DNA of 64,000 bases. It comes from Limosilactobacillus secaliphilus (GTDB lineage Bacteria > Bacillota > Bacilli > Lactobacillales > Lactobacillaceae). This document shows, piece by piece, positions 53,955 to 63,479 of this stretch; positions within the stretch are counted from its first letter, which is position 1; every line of letters starts with the position of its first letter. The notes below the pieces were generated by a model. It had not been told where the DNA came from. It saw only the letters and a list, made by a program, of their open reading frames with translations, and made no database searches. A program made the translations under genes and the position numbers. The stretch spans positions 127,145 through 191,144 of the forward strand of contig NZ_JQBW01000006.1 of NCBI RefSeq assembly GCF_001437055.1, given 5' to 3'.

Positions 53955-54908
53955 TCAGTCAGTTGAACTTTCTTTTTTTAACCAAGTTTGAATGGCTTCT
54001 TCAATTTCTTCAGTGCTATTTTTCTTCGTTACCAGGTCGTACCAGTGGGTGTTTAAGTGATGTCTGAACCAGGTTAGTTGCCGCTTAGCATAGTGGCGTG
54101 AATCTTGCTTAATCTTCTCCACACAGGTTGTTAAGGACTCCTGGCCAGCAAAATAAGGGGCCAGTTCACGGTAGCCAATCCCCTTCCCGGCTGGCAGCGA
54201 CAACCCACCCTGATCATACAGCCAACGCGCTTCATCAATTAAACCATGTTTCACCATGAGGTCCACCCGGGAGTTGATGCGCTTATACAATAGTTCACGT
54301 TCAGTGGTCAGGCCGATCGTCAAATAATCGTAAACGGCATGGGGCTTTTCTTGTTGTGAAAACAGTTTGCCCGTCTTTTCGATGACTTCCAAAGCCCGAA
54401 TACTGCGACGCACATTGTTTTGGGGAATCTTGGCCGCCGCTAACGGGTCAATTTGGTTTAAGTGGTGCCACACATATGCGGGTCCCTTTTCCCGCGCCAC
54501 TTGCTGCCAACGCTGACGAATGGCCACCGATTTTTGATCGAAGTTGTCGGATCCCAGGCTCAGGTTGTCAACCAAGCCTAGCAGGTAGAAACCAGTCCCA
54601 CCAACAATCAAGGGTAACCGGCCCCGGTCCACAATCTCATCAATTGCCTGACCGGCCTGGCGTTGGAAATCCGCAACCGTATAACGTTGGTCAACATTCG
54701 CCACGTTGATCAAATGATGGGGTACACCGTCCATCTCAGCTGGGGTGACCTTTGCCGTCCCAATATCCAACTTGCGGTAAACCTGCATTGAGTCGCCAGA
54801 AACCACTTCGGCGCCCAACGACTTAGCCAGAGAAATGGACAGGGCCGTCTTACCAACCGCGGTCGGCCCCACAATCAACACAATTTTTTTCAAAGTAATT
54901 AGCCTCAC
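53955..54908 (-). CDS. miaA: tRNA dimethylallyltransferase
   Basis: The 317-residue enzyme adds an isopentenyl group to A37 of UNN-reading tRNAs. It has LIVGPTAVGKTALSISLA (P-loop), SGDSMQVYRKLDIGTAK, VGGTGFYLLGLVDN and KQDSRHYAKRQLTWFR. It uses DMAPP from the isoprenoid pathway that also feeds IspA. Confidence 0.96.
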   Translation of the reverse strand: MRLITLKKIVLIVGPTAVGKTALSISLAKSLGAEVVSGDSMQVYRKLDIGTAKVTPAEMDGVPHHLINVANVDQRYTVADFQRQAGQAIDEIVDRGRLPLIVGGTGFYLLGLVDNLSLGSDNFDQKSVAIRQRWQQVAREKGPAYVWHHLNQIDPLAAAKIPQNNVRRSIRALEVIEKTGKLFSQQEKPHAVYDYLTIGLTTERELLYKRINSRVDLMVKHGLIDEARWLYDQGGLSLPAGKGIGYRELAPYFAGQESLTTCVEKIKQDSRHYAKRQLTWFRHHLNTHWYDLVTKKNSTEEIEEAIQTWLKKESSTD

Positions 54909-54981
54909 TATGTCTTAAACTGGAATTCTGTCTAGAAATCCTGCATAATAGATGCAGATAGACTTGAAGGGAGCTAGCAAC

Positions 54982-55161
54982 ATGAAACAATTTACAAAGG
55001 GTTTTGCTTTCGGTACTTTAGCAACACTGGGTGCGATTGCCAGCGGCGTATTAGCCTTTCATAAAACCGTTATTCAGCCAATCGAAGAAACTGAAGAAAA
55101 GTTTGATAATAACCGTCGTGCAGCCGTTCGTAAAGGTCGTTCTGCTCACCAAATGTTATAA
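54982..55161 (+). CDS. DUF3042 family small membrane protein
   Basis: The 59-residue protein MKQFTKGFAFGTLATLGAIA has one hydrophobic segment at the N-terminus and a charged tail (EETEEKFDNNRRAAVRKGR), matching the lactobacillus DUF3042 family of unknown function. ATG 54982 has GGGAGCTAGCAAC before it; the frame extends ten codons upstream without support. It is divergent from miaA and has its own terminator. Confidence 0.85.
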   Translation: MKQFTKGFAFGTLATLGAIASGVLAFHKTVIQPIEETEEKFDNNRRAAVRKGRSAHQML

Positions 55162-55177
55162 TCATCCAGTAATTTGC

Positions 55178-55212
55178 GTGCCTCGTCAATCATTGACGGG
55201 GCTTTTTGTATT
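55178..55212 (+). terminator. Terminator of the DUF3042 gene
   Basis: GCCTCGTCAAT and ATTGACGGGGC pair around one base; TTTTTGT follows. Confidence 0.8.
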
Positions 55213-55254
55213 TATTATACGATATAGGGATTATCATTGCCTGTTCAATAAAGA

Positions 55255-55292
55255 AAATGGCTCCAGCATCAATCAACGCTGGAGCCATTCGT
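55255..55292 (-). terminator. Terminator after the rhodanese-like gene
   Basis: AATGGCTCCAGCGTTGATTGATGCTGGAGCCATT hairpin on minus, then TTCTTT. Confidence 0.8.
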
Positions 55293-55309
55293 TTCAATTG
55301 CTGAGCTCA

Positions 55310-55729
55310 CTAATCAGTGTACTTGGCTTTCTTCGTCTTACCATTCCACTTGGCATAGCCGCCCTTCAAGATGTAAACATGCTGGAAACCATGCTTGGAT
55401 AGAAGCCGTGCACCCTGAATACTTAATGCTTCACCGGCATCATACAGGTAGACCGGTAAATCAGGACGCAGGTCAGCATAGGTCTGCTGCAAATATGCCA
55501 GCGGCATCGACCGTGCACCCAGGATGTGACCACGTTTAAAGTCTTCCTTGTTCCGTAAGTCCAACACCTGGGCCTTGTGCATGCCCTTTTGAAATTCGTC
55601 TTCATCAAGAACCGTAGCATAGTGATTTCTGCGCCAACGGTTGAGCAGCCAGGTACCTGCCCAAGCCACGATGATTACAATACATACAATGTCAACAACA
55701 ATTAAAGCTGTACTTGCTGCTAAAAACAA
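55310..55729 (-). CDS. Membrane-anchored rhodanese-like protein without the active Cys
   Basis: The 139-residue protein has an N-terminal TM helix (ALIVVDIVCIVIIVAWAGTW) and a rhodanese fold (QVLDLRNKEDFKRGHILGARS). In active sulfurtransferases the loop reads CxxGxRS. Here it is YDAGEALS, with no Cys, so sulfur transfer is unlikely. YqgQ-glk-YqgP-type clusters in Firmicutes often end with such a gene. The start looks like TTG after GTAGGGAAT. Confidence 0.88.
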   Translation of the reverse strand: MFLAASTALIVVDIVCIVIIVAWAGTWLLNRWRRNHYATVLDEDEFQKGMHKAQVLDLRNKEDFKRGHILGARSMPLAYLQQTYADLRPDLPVYLYDAGEALSIQGARLLSKHGFQHVYILKGGYAKWNGKTKKAKYTD

Positions 55730-55754
55730 ATCAATTCCCTACTTTCATCTACGA

Positions 55755-56729
55755 TTATTCTTTATCTTTAAACTGCAGCGCCAACGAAGCCGCACCAATA
55801 ATACCGGCATCATTGCCCAGTTCAGCCAGCTTCAGACGAGTAGAAGTCCGAACGGTTGGGAAGGCAAAGCGTTCAAAGTTCTTTTGGACCCGTTCCAACA
55901 GGAAATCGCCGGCAGCGGAAACTCCGCCACCAATGACTGCAAATTCAGGGTTCAAGGTGTTGCTGATGTTGGCAACTGCTAATCCTAAGTAGTAGCATAC
56001 ACGATCAACAACCCGGTTAGCAAGGTAGTCATCTTCCTTAGCCAGGTCGAAAACAATCTTGGACGTGATTTCGTCGCCGTTGTCAATCATGGCCTTCAGC
56101 CGTGAACTGCCTTCGTATTCTTCGGCCAAGTCTTGTGCCAAGTGAACCACACCGGTTGCTGAAGCATATTGTTCCAGGCAGCCATGGTTACCACAAGTAC
56201 ATTGATAGCCATTTGGTTCAACGATGATGTGGCCAATTTCGCCACCGGCACCGTTAACCCCATGTATCAGCTTGTGGTTGGCGATGATACCGCCACCGAC
56301 ACCAGTACCTAAAGTGATGAAGACCACATCATCACCATCGTTACCAGCACCCTTCCAGCGTTCACCTAAGCCGGCACAGTTAGCATCATTGTCCAAGGCA
56401 AATGGCATGCCAGTGCCGTCTTCGATCTGCTGCTTAACGGGTTGCGTTTGCTTCCAGTTCAAGTTGTAAGCACCAACAACAGTTCCTTTGTCCCGGTCAA
56501 CCGTTCCTGGGGTCCCCATACCAATTCCTACAAACTGGCTGCGGTTCATCTTGTAAAGGTCCAAGTGGTGGTTGATGGAGTGCACGATGTCAGGCACGAT
56601 GTGTGACCCCTCATCCAATACATTGGTCCGTACTGACCATTTCTGCTGAATCTCGCCCTCGATGGTTAAAATCCCAAACTTAATAGTTGTACCACCAAGG
56701 TCGACCCCGATTAACTTACGATTGTCCAT
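55755..56729 (-). CDS. glkA: ROK family glucokinase
   Basis: The 324-residue enzyme phosphorylates glucose with ATP. It has GVDLGGTTIKFGIL (phosphate site), GTPGTVD, DNDANCAGLGE, TLGTGVGGGII, and the ROK zinc motif CTCGNHGCLEQ. It lies 25 bases upstream of the rhodanese-like gene. Confidence 0.95.
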   Translation of the reverse strand: MDNRKLIGVDLGGTTIKFGILTIEGEIQQKWSVRTNVLDEGSHIVPDIVHSINHHLDLYKMNRSQFVGIGMGTPGTVDRDKGTVVGAYNLNWKQTQPVKQQIEDGTGMPFALDNDANCAGLGERWKGAGNDGDDVVFITLGTGVGGGIIANHKLIHGVNGAGGEIGHIIVEPNGYQCTCGNHGCLEQYASATGVVHLAQDLAEEYEGSSRLKAMIDNGDEITSKIVFDLAKEDDYLANRVVDRVCYYLGLAVANISNTLNPEFAVIGGGVSAAGDFLLERVQKNFERFAFPTVRTSTRLKLAELGNDAGIIGAASLALQFKDKE

Positions 56730-56979
56730 TCTGTTTTCCCCCTACGTTGAAGATATTATGATGCGTTTCTTCGTAATGGTGCTCCCGATTTAACACCATC
56801 TTAGCTTGTAAAAACAGCTTCTTGCTAATGACGTGGGCGTGGTAGAGATTATCGATCTCCAATGCCATGACCTCAATATCCCAAAGTCGCTTGCCCACAT
56901 GAACGAAAACATCAAATCGCTTCAATAATTGCTGAACGTCATAAAGTGTGCGCAAGTGTTCAATTGGTTTGAGTCTCAA
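56716..56979 (-). CDS. yqgQ: YqgQ family protein (DUF910)
   Basis: The 87-residue three-helix protein has the core LYDVQQLLKRFDVFVHVGKR and WDIEVMALEIDNLY. Role unknown; almost always next to glucokinase and rhomboid. The start is taken as TTG 56979, with GGAGGGG ahead, overlapping the rhomboid stop as TTGA; a longer GTG frame to 57006 lacks a ribosome site. Confidence 0.85.
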   Translation of the reverse strand: MRLKPIEHLRTLYDVQQLLKRFDVFVHVGKRLWDIEVMALEIDNLYHAHVISKKLFLQAKMVLNREHHYEETHHNIFNVGGKQNGQS

Positions 56980-57635
56980 AGCAATCCCCTCCAAACGAGC
57001 ATCCACACTAGCAACACTAATATAGTGCCACTCAGTAAGCGCTTTATCAAGCTTATTTGACCTAATTTTGGTGCACCGACAATAGCAGTCATCAAAAAAC
57101 CGGTTAAAAGGCCACCGATGTGTCCCGCCATATCAATTCCAGGCATCAAATCAGCCACTAAGTTGAAAATAACCAAAATTAAAAACTGCCGGGCCAATTG
57201 ATGAATGAGCGGGTTGTCATGAAATTCGGCACCCAGAAAAATAAAGGCACCAAACAGGCCAAAGATCCCCGTGCTGGCCCCAGCTGAGACGCTGTTAGCT
57301 GCTACCACCGCGCTTAACAAGTTACCGCCAATGATGCTGGCCAGGTAAACCAACAGCATCCGCAACGACCCCAGAATATTTTCCAGATACAATCCCAAGA
57401 AGTAAAGCGTCAGCATGTTGATCACTAAATGCTCAATGCCAATGTGCAGAAAGCCAGCAGACATTAGCCGCCACCACTGGCCAGCCACAATTAATGGTGT
57501 GTATTTGGCGCCATAAGTCACCAAAACCGCGGTGCTGGTCGACCCGCCATTGACCGTCAACCATAGGAAAACCAGGACATTGATGGCAATCAGACTGACT
57601 GTCACGGGCGCGGCTTTAAAAAAGCGATTAGTCAT
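56976..57635 (-). CDS. gluP: Rhomboid family intramembrane serine protease (GluP/YqgP)
   Basis: The 219-residue six-TM rhomboid core has HIGIEHLVINMLTLYFLG, the catalytic Ser in AGASTGIFGLFGAF (GAST instead of the common GASG), and the catalytic His in MAGHIGGLLTGF. It lacks the extra soluble domains of B. subtilis YqgP. ATG 57635 overlaps the end of the cyclo-ligase gene. Confidence 0.92.
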   Translation of the reverse strand: MTNRFFKAAPVTVSLIAINVLVFLWLTVNGGSTSTAVLVTYGAKYTPLIVAGQWWRLMSAGFLHIGIEHLVINMLTLYFLGLYLENILGSLRMLLVYLASIIGGNLLSAVVAANSVSAGASTGIFGLFGAFIFLGAEFHDNPLIHQLARQFLILVIFNLVADLMPGIDMAGHIGGLLTGFLMTAIVGAPKLGQISLIKRLLSGTILVLLVWMLVWRGLL

Positions 57636-58197
57636 GTTTTTCACCGTTGCCCATGATCGTAATGATCCGATCCACGGGAATATCAAATTGATCCGGCTCC
57701 CACTCGTCATCATCCGCCAGCTGGGTTGTCAACACTAAGGAACAGGTGAAGCCATTATATTTAGCCAGGTAACGATCGTAATAACCGCCGCCAAAGCCGA
57801 GCCGCTGGCCATTTTCTTTGAACGCCACACCAGGAACGAGCATGAAGTCAATCTGGTCAGGAGTGACGACAGTGCCGTTCTCGGGTTCCAACAGGCCAAA
57901 TGATGTTTCCTTAAACTGGGTTTCCTCGTTCAATTCCACAAATTCCATCTGGCGGTTGGGCAACGTCCGTGGCACAACCACCCGTTGACCCTTATGACGG
58001 GCATGAAGAATGATGGGGCCCGTATCAACTTCAAACGACTGACTCATGGTTAAAGCAACCGTCTTTGCGCTGACCCACTCTGGCTGGTCATACAAACGCG
58101 ATGCCAGTTGTTCTTGTTCCTTCACTTTGTTTTTGATATCAAGTTGCCGCATCCGCGCAATGTATGCCCGCCGCAGCTCCTTCTTGCCATATGTCAT
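57628..58197 (-). CDS. 5-formyltetrahydrofolate cyclo-ligase
   Basis: The 189-residue enzyme converts 5-formyl-THF to methenyl-THF. It has KKELRRAYIARMRQL and the C-terminal LVPGVAFKENGQRLGFGGGY with YDR. ATG 58197 has GGAGGGTCA; the longer frame to 58251 is rejected. It complements FolD in one-carbon recycling. Confidence 0.93.
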   Translation of the reverse strand: MTYGKKELRRAYIARMRQLDIKNKVKEQEQLASRLYDQPEWVSAKTVALTMSQSFEVDTGPIILHARHKGQRVVVPRTLPNRQMEFVELNEETQFKETSFGLLEPENGTVVTPDQIDFMLVPGVAFKENGQRLGFGGGYYDRYLAKYNGFTCSLVLTTQLADDDEWEPDQFDIPVDRIITIMGNGEKHD

Positions 58198-58269
58198 TAT
58201 GACCCTCCTGAATAAAGAAAAAGACCCTTGTAATGAACACAAATTCATCAAGGATCTATTCTGGTCTAA

Positions 58270-58419
58270 TTACTTCGTTTCACGATGAAGCGTCACTTTG
58301 CGTTCCCGTGGGCAGTACTTGTTTAATTCCAAGCGGTCGGGATTGTGACGACGGTTCTTACTGGTTAAGTAAGTCCGTTCGTGGCATGAAGTGCATTCTA
58401 AGGTAATGTTTACACGCAT
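58270..58419 (-). CDS. rpmG: 50S ribosomal protein L33
   Basis: The 49-residue protein [20 protein letters not shown] keeps the first zinc pair (CTSC) but has CPRE where the second CxxC would be, as is usual in lactobacilli. TTTGGAGGCAC lies before ATG. First gene of the run rpmG-cyclo-ligase-rhomboid-yqgQ-glk-rhodanese. Confidence 0.95.
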   Translation of the reverse strand: MRVNITLECTSCHERTYLTSKNRRHNPDRLELNKYCPRERKVTLHRETK

Positions 58420-58525
58420 CTTATTGTGCCTCCAAACTGTTTGTATTTAACGAGAATACGTTATACGTAACCCTAACTCGTACAACTATATCATTAATTG
58501 GCTGCTTTGACCAGTCATTTGGCAA

Positions 58526-58553
58526 AGTTTGTTAAGTAGAAAACCTTGACAAA
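58526..58553 (-). terminator. Possible terminator after the PBP gene
   Basis: AGTTTGT and ACAAACT arms around a 15-base loop overlap the PBP stop region; only TTT follows. Weak. Confidence 0.35.
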
Positions 58554-60602
58554 CTACTTCAGGCTCTTGTCACTCTGCACATCTTTCCAGTAGGCCGAGA
58601 AGATTGCCTTAGCGATGTTCAGGTTGCTTTCACCACCAGCTGCGTTCGGTACGGCAATGGCTACAACCACCTGTGGCTTGTCAGACGGTGCATAGCCGGC
58701 AAAGGACAAGGTTTCGGTGCTGCGCTTCTTGTAGAAGGTTTCAGCCGTCCCGGTCTTAGCAGAGATGGATGGCTTTTCACCAGCCAGTGCCCGGCCAGTC
58801 GTGTACGGACTGCTACCGTGAGTAACCAGGTAAAGACCATGCTTGACAATGTCGAAGTATGACTTCGGTGCCGGAATAACTTGTTGCACTTCCGGATGAG
58901 CGGTGTACTCGATCTTGCCCAGCTCACCGTTCGATTTGGTGTCACGAATTTCCTTCACAATGTAAGGCTTCATCCGGTAACCACCGTTAGCAATCGTGGA
59001 CATGTATTGGGCCAACTGTAAGGTCGTGTAACCATCGTAGTTCCCATAAGAAAGGTCAAGTGCTGAACCAATATGCTTTTGGTTAGAAGGACCGGTGTAG
59101 CCCGCCGTTTCACCTGGCAGGTCGATCCCCGTCTTCACACCCAGGCCGAACATGTTGAAGTAGTAACGTTCCTTATCAAAGATACTTGGCTTCAAGTCCA
59201 GTTGAGCGCCGTTGTGGTACTTCATTCCGCCCTCTTTCATGGCTAATTGCATCATGTAAGAGTTTGAGGAAACTTCCAGGGCTTCGGCAGCACTAACCGC
59301 CGTGTTGGCACTCCCACTCTTGTTGAACCAGGAAGCCTTGATTGAAGTCCCAGCAACCTTAATTGGCTGGTCGGTCAACGTGTTGTTTTCCGGAGTGATC
59401 ACACCCGTCATCAAGCCGCACATGATCATGGCTGGCTTAACAACAGAACCCATGGTGATCGGGTGGTTGATGGATCCGATCTGGTCAACTTCAGACTTAC
59501 CAGTATCAGGGTTCCGATCCATGCCGGCCATCGCGTAAATGGCACCCGTGTAAGGGTTCATAACCACAGCGTAAGCACCGGTACAGTCGCCACCTGGCAT
59601 GTTATCTTGCACAGCCTTTTGGACATCCGCTTGGAATTTGGCGTTGACCGTCAAGACCAGGTTGTCACCCTTCTTACCGGCGTACTTGGTGACTGACTTG
59701 GTAACGTTATTCCCCTTCGTCGTGACCTGGGTTTGTGACTTAGAGCCCGCCAGCGTTGCCTGGTATTTCTTTTCCAGGTAACTTTGACCAACGCTATCGT
59801 TCCGTGAATAACCTTGGGCCAGCAGGGAGTTAACCTCGTCACTTGGCAAACCAGTCGTGGAGACGGTCCCAGCCAGCGTCTTAACGTCCTTACCAGCTGG
59901 ATAGTTTCGTGACCAGGCAGTCCCGATCTTGACACCTGGCATTTGACTCAGGTGTTCACCAACCGTGGCCAATTCCTTAGTTGTCACGTGGTTTTGCTTG
60001 ATGTAGGTCGTCGAGAGCGAATAGGCACCGCTCATCGTGGCGTAAATCATTGCCCGATTCTTTTGGGCTTTAGTCAGTCTGAAGTAGTTAGGATGCTTCT
60101 CCAGATAATCAACGGCATCGTCATATTGAGCGGTCGTCCCACTCTTGTGCACCTTTTTAAGCACAGCTTTAAGGTTGCTCTTCTTGGCCAGGTAATAATC
60201 TTGTTGGTTACGCTTGGTCAACTTTTTGGTTGGGACACTGATGTAACCGCCCAGTCGATTGGCAATCCGGTACATCTCATCACTGGAAACATTCTGACCC
60301 TTCGTGTAAGTAATGGCTTGCTTGGCTTGGTTACCAACCATTACCTTCCCGGTCGAATCATAAATCATTCCTCGTTGAACATTATTGGTTTGGATCGAGG
60401 TGTCGGACCGTTTAACTTCCGCCTTGTATGACGTTCCATTCATAACCTGCAGGTAGAACAAACGAACGGACAATGCCAATAGCAAAATGCCGACAATCCA
60501 CAAGAGAAAGTTCAGTCGGAAAGGAATGACTGATTGCGGATTTTTGTTCTTATTTCTTGATCGAAAGGTGAAAAAACCTTTGAGACGATTAAAAAAATTC
60601 AC
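58554..60602 (-). CDS. Class B penicillin-binding protein (PBP2-type transpeptidase)
   Basis: The 682-residue protein has a short cytoplasmic basic start, one TM anchor (RLNFLLWIVGILLLALSVRL, about 30-50), an N-terminal PBP dimer domain, and a transpeptidase domain. The active-site Ser is in GSVVKPAMI (SxxK), with SSNSYMM (SxN) and SAKTGTAETF (KTG). It cross-links peptidoglycan at the septum or side wall and is a beta-lactam target. No PASTA domains follow, so the PBP2B/FtsI- or PBP2A/H-like subtype cannot be settled. Confidence 0.94.
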   Translation of the reverse strand: MNFFNRLKGFFTFRSRNKNKNPQSVIPFRLNFLLWIVGILLLALSVRLFYLQVMNGTSYKAEVKRSDTSIQTNNVQRGMIYDSTGKVMVGNQAKQAITYTKGQNVSSDEMYRIANRLGGYISVPTKKLTKRNQQDYYLAKKSNLKAVLKKVHKSGTTAQYDDAVDYLEKHPNYFRLTKAQKNRAMIYATMSGAYSLSTTYIKQNHVTTKELATVGEHLSQMPGVKIGTAWSRNYPAGKDVKTLAGTVSTTGLPSDEVNSLLAQGYSRNDSVGQSYLEKKYQATLAGSKSQTQVTTKGNNVTKSVTKYAGKKGDNLVLTVNAKFQADVQKAVQDNMPGGDCTGAYAVVMNPYTGAIYAMAGMDRNPDTGKSEVDQIGSINHPITMGSVVKPAMIMCGLMTGVITPENNTLTDQPIKVAGTSIKASWFNKSGSANTAVSAAEALEVSSNSYMMQLAMKEGGMKYHNGAQLDLKPSIFDKERYYFNMFGLGVKTGIDLPGETAGYTGPSNQKHIGSALDLSYGNYDGYTTLQLAQYMSTIANGGYRMKPYIVKEIRDTKSNGELGKIEYTAHPEVQQVIPAPKSYFDIVKHGLYLVTHGSSPYTTGRALAGEKPSISAKTGTAETFYKKRSTETLSFAGYAPSDKPQVVVAIAVPNAAGGESNLNIAKAIFSAYWKDVQSDKSLK

Positions 60603-60787
60603 AACAATTGCTCCTTAGTAGAATGCTACTATTTTAACAAAGCGTGCAGGACTATGCACGATTGTTTAACGTGATTAATCATACTATCATTTACCTATCT
60701 TAAACTACTTTTAACGCTGATTTAAATAAAAATAAAGGCTTGCGTTATATAATAGTCAGCAGTTATTTTTCGAAGGGAAAGATCCAT

Positions 60788-63397
60788 ATGTTGAAACGAC
60801 TCCGCAATCGTCCGCCATTTCTACTATTCGCATTTCTCATGCCGGTCCTGATCATGGGCGGCTATTTTGCTTTTCGGGGAATGGCGCCGTTTGGGTCGAG
60901 TAGCATCTTGACCGTCGACTTAGGCCAGCAATACGTTGACTTCTTTGCCTACTTCCGTCATAGTGTCCTCTCCCATCCCAGCAGCCTGCTCTATTCGTTT
61001 TCCAAGGGCCTGGGCGGAGAAATGTTTGGGACCAACGCCTACTACCTCTTCAGCCCCTTAAACTTTCTCCTCTTGCCCTTCAGTGGTGCTAGCCTGACCA
61101 CCGGCATTGTATTGTTGCTGCTTTTGAAGTATGGTCTGGCATCCCTGAGTTTTGCCTGGTTATTACAACGAGAAAAAGTGCAGGTTAAAGGCCGCTTGGT
61201 TGCCTTCTCAACTGCCTATGCGCTGATGGGGTGGATGATCGCCAACCAGCTCAACTTGCTCTGGCTAGACGCCCTCTTCTTGTTGCCAATTGTCATTGCC
61301 GGTGTTTTGCAAATCAGCCGCAAACAAGGTTTTAAGTTGTTCATCTACTCCATGGCCCTAACCATCATGGACAATTATTACATGGCCTGGATGATTGCCC
61401 TGTTTGCTTTCTTATTCTTCATTTGGCAGATCAGCCGCTACTCTAATCCGCTTAAGCAGCAGCTGAAAATCCTTGGTCAGTTTGTTCTAGCAGGCATTTC
61501 GGCCGCCATGCTGGCTGCTTGGGCCCTGTTGCCGACCATCTATGCCTTGTTACAAAGCAAGGGCACCTATACCGAAACTCAGCTGAAGTTCCATTTCGAA
61601 TACGCCCCTTGGAAGATGCTGGCGAAACTCGTACCGGGCGCCTTTGACTTCTCGCAGATGCCATCTGGTCAACCAAACATCTATGTGGGAGCCCTCTGCC
61701 TGCTTGGCGCTTTGCTATACTTCTGCTGCTATCACGACCGTTGGCAAGCCAAAGTCAGCGCAGGCCTGATCTCAATCTTCATGATCATCTCCTTCTGCTG
61801 GCCGCCATTCGACCTCCTCTGGCACCTCGGTCAATACCCGGTTTGGTACCCGTCACGCTTCTCGTTTGTTTGGTGTTTCTGGGTCATCTGGCTGGCAGCG
61901 ACTACGCTGACGCCTGAATTCCAACTAAAGATCCGGACTGCGATTGCCGCTTTGGCTCTGACAATTATCTTCACCGTTGCCTTACTGATTGTTCAACAGC
62001 ACGTTTCATACATCCAACCGGCACAGGTCTTCATGGCCACCGGTTTCTCCCTGGTCGCCATCTGCCTGTTGACCATTTCTCGTCGACAATCGCCACGCCT
62101 AATCGACTGTCTCTTCTGTTTCTTGATCGTGGTCGACGTTACCACCAATGCCTACGTCTCCCTCAACCAAATCTCTTACGTTTCCCAGGCCGAATATGGT
62201 AATTACACCACTGCCTTAAACCAGGCCATCAAAAAGGTTAAACACAAAAACCGTGGATTCTACCGGGTGGGCAAGAACTTCATGCGTACCAAGGACGATC
62301 CCTTTCAATCGGATTTTTACAGTGCCGATCATTTCGGTTCAACCATGGAGCCAAATATCAGCCACTTTATGGGCGCACTGGGCAACCCGGCCGGCGATGG
62401 CTATGTCACTTATACCAACGGGACGAAGGTCACCGATGCCCTCCTCAACTTCCGTTACTACTTAGCCGCCCGCAACAACGGTTACTCAGGCGACAATCTC
62501 GTTCTGCCATTGACTTCAACCAGACCTGACTGGCAGCATACAAAGACGGTGGCCCAAACTAAGCTGGTCAACATCAAAGAAAACAAGGAGCAGCTGCCGG
62601 TTGCCTTCGCTGCCAACCGGGATATCATCAACTTCCGCTCACTGACGCTCGACCCGCTTGCCTACCAGTCACAGATCTTTCAGACCCTTGCTGGCCGGGG
62701 CAACCAGCCCACCTTCTTCCAAGTGCAAAACTTCGATCACGTGGACTTCAACAACGTCAACGATGCCCATCAAATTACGGGCACCACTTTCCGCCGCAAG
62801 AATCGCAAACAGCGGGCCAGTGTCGTCCTGCATTTCAAGCCGGTGGATAATGATGCCTACTACTTGACGCTGGGTCCGTCGGTAAAGAGTGTCGCCAAGA
62901 TTTCGATTAACGATCACCCGTTGCACCAATACCCTACCTATCGCAACACCATCGTGGTCAACGTTGCCGATCACGCGAAAAACAAAAACATTACCGTTCG
63001 CCTGCAATTGAAGAAGCAGACGATGTGGTTGCAAAACGTCAGCCTCTATAAGCTGAACGAAACCAGCTTCAATAAGTGCAAACGAATTCTGCAGCGTTCA
63101 CCCCTGCACGTCACCAGCTGGCACGAAAATCGCCTGTCCGGTTGGATCAACGTGAAACACAACCAACAGTTACTGATGACGACCATTCCGTATAACAGCG
63201 GCTGGCACGTCAAGATCGATGGCCAAGCAGTCACCGGTCAAAAAGTGCTGAACACCTTCCTGGCCGTCCCTATTACTCCTGGCAAACACCAGGTTAGTTT
63301 CACCTTCTGGCCGCCATTATTAACCCTTGGCCTAACCGTTTCGGCATTGACTTTGGCCGCCCTGATCGTGGCTGATAAGAAGAAAATATTAAAGTAA
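60788..63397 (+). CDS. YfhO family multi-spanning membrane protein
   Basis: The 869-residue protein has about 12 TM helices over residues 1-470 and a soluble C-terminal part, with a final TM helix (PLLTLGLTVSALTLAALIVA). The early motif TVDLGQQYVDFFAYFRHS with its Asp residues lies where GT-C glycosyltransferases keep their catalytic acids. YfhO proteins glycosylate teichoic acids from undecaprenyl-linked sugars on the outer face. ATG 60788 with AAGGGAAAG is chosen; the open frame begins 48 bases earlier across the -10 region (TATAAT near 60744). Confidence 0.92.
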   Translation: MLKRLRNRPPFLLFAFLMPVLIMGGYFAFRGMAPFGSSSILTVDLGQQYVDFFAYFRHSVLSHPSSLLYSFSKGLGGEMFGTNAYYLFSPLNFLLLPFSGASLTTGIVLLLLLKYGLASLSFAWLLQREKVQVKGRLVAFSTAYALMGWMIANQLNLLWLDALFLLPIVIAGVLQISRKQGFKLFIYSMALTIMDNYYMAWMIALFAFLFFIWQISRYSNPLKQQLKILGQFVLAGISAAMLAAWALLPTIYALLQSKGTYTETQLKFHFEYAPWKMLAKLVPGAFDFSQMPSGQPNIYVGALCLLGALLYFCCYHDRWQAKVSAGLISIFMIISFCWPPFDLLWHLGQYPVWYPSRFSFVWCFWVIWLAATTLTPEFQLKIRTAIAALALTIIFTVALLIVQQHVSYIQPAQVFMATGFSLVAICLLTISRRQSPRLIDCLFCFLIVVDVTTNAYVSLNQISYVSQAEYGNYTTALNQAIKKVKHKNRGFYRVGKNFMRTKDDPFQSDFYSADHFGSTMEPNISHFMGALGNPAGDGYVTYTNGTKVTDALLNFRYYLAARNNGYSGDNLVLPLTSTRPDWQHTKTVAQTKLVNIKENKEQLPVAFAANRDIINFRSLTLDPLAYQSQIFQTLAGRGNQPTFFQVQNFDHVDFNNVNDAHQITGTTFRRKNRKQRASVVLHFKPVDNDAYYLTLGPSVKSVAKISINDHPLHQYPTYRNTIVVNVADHAKNKNITVRLQLKKQTMWLQNVSLYKLNETSFNKCKRILQRSPLHVTSWHENRLSGWINVKHNQQLLMTTIPYNSGWHVKIDGQAVTGQKVLNTFLAVPITPGKHQVSFTFWPPLLTLGLTVSALTLAALIVADKKKILK

Positions 63398-63410
63398 AAT
63401 AAATTGGTCA

Positions 63411-63455
63411 AAAAATACCTCCCTACATTCAGATGAATGTAAGGAGGTATTTTAA
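63411..63455. terminator. Bidirectional terminator
   Basis: AAAATACCTCCCTACATTC pairs with GAATGTAAGGAGGTATTTT, 4-base loop, between the convergent yfhO and greA genes. Confidence 0.9.
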
Positions 63456-63479
63456 ATTATCTAGATCTTAAGGCATCAA

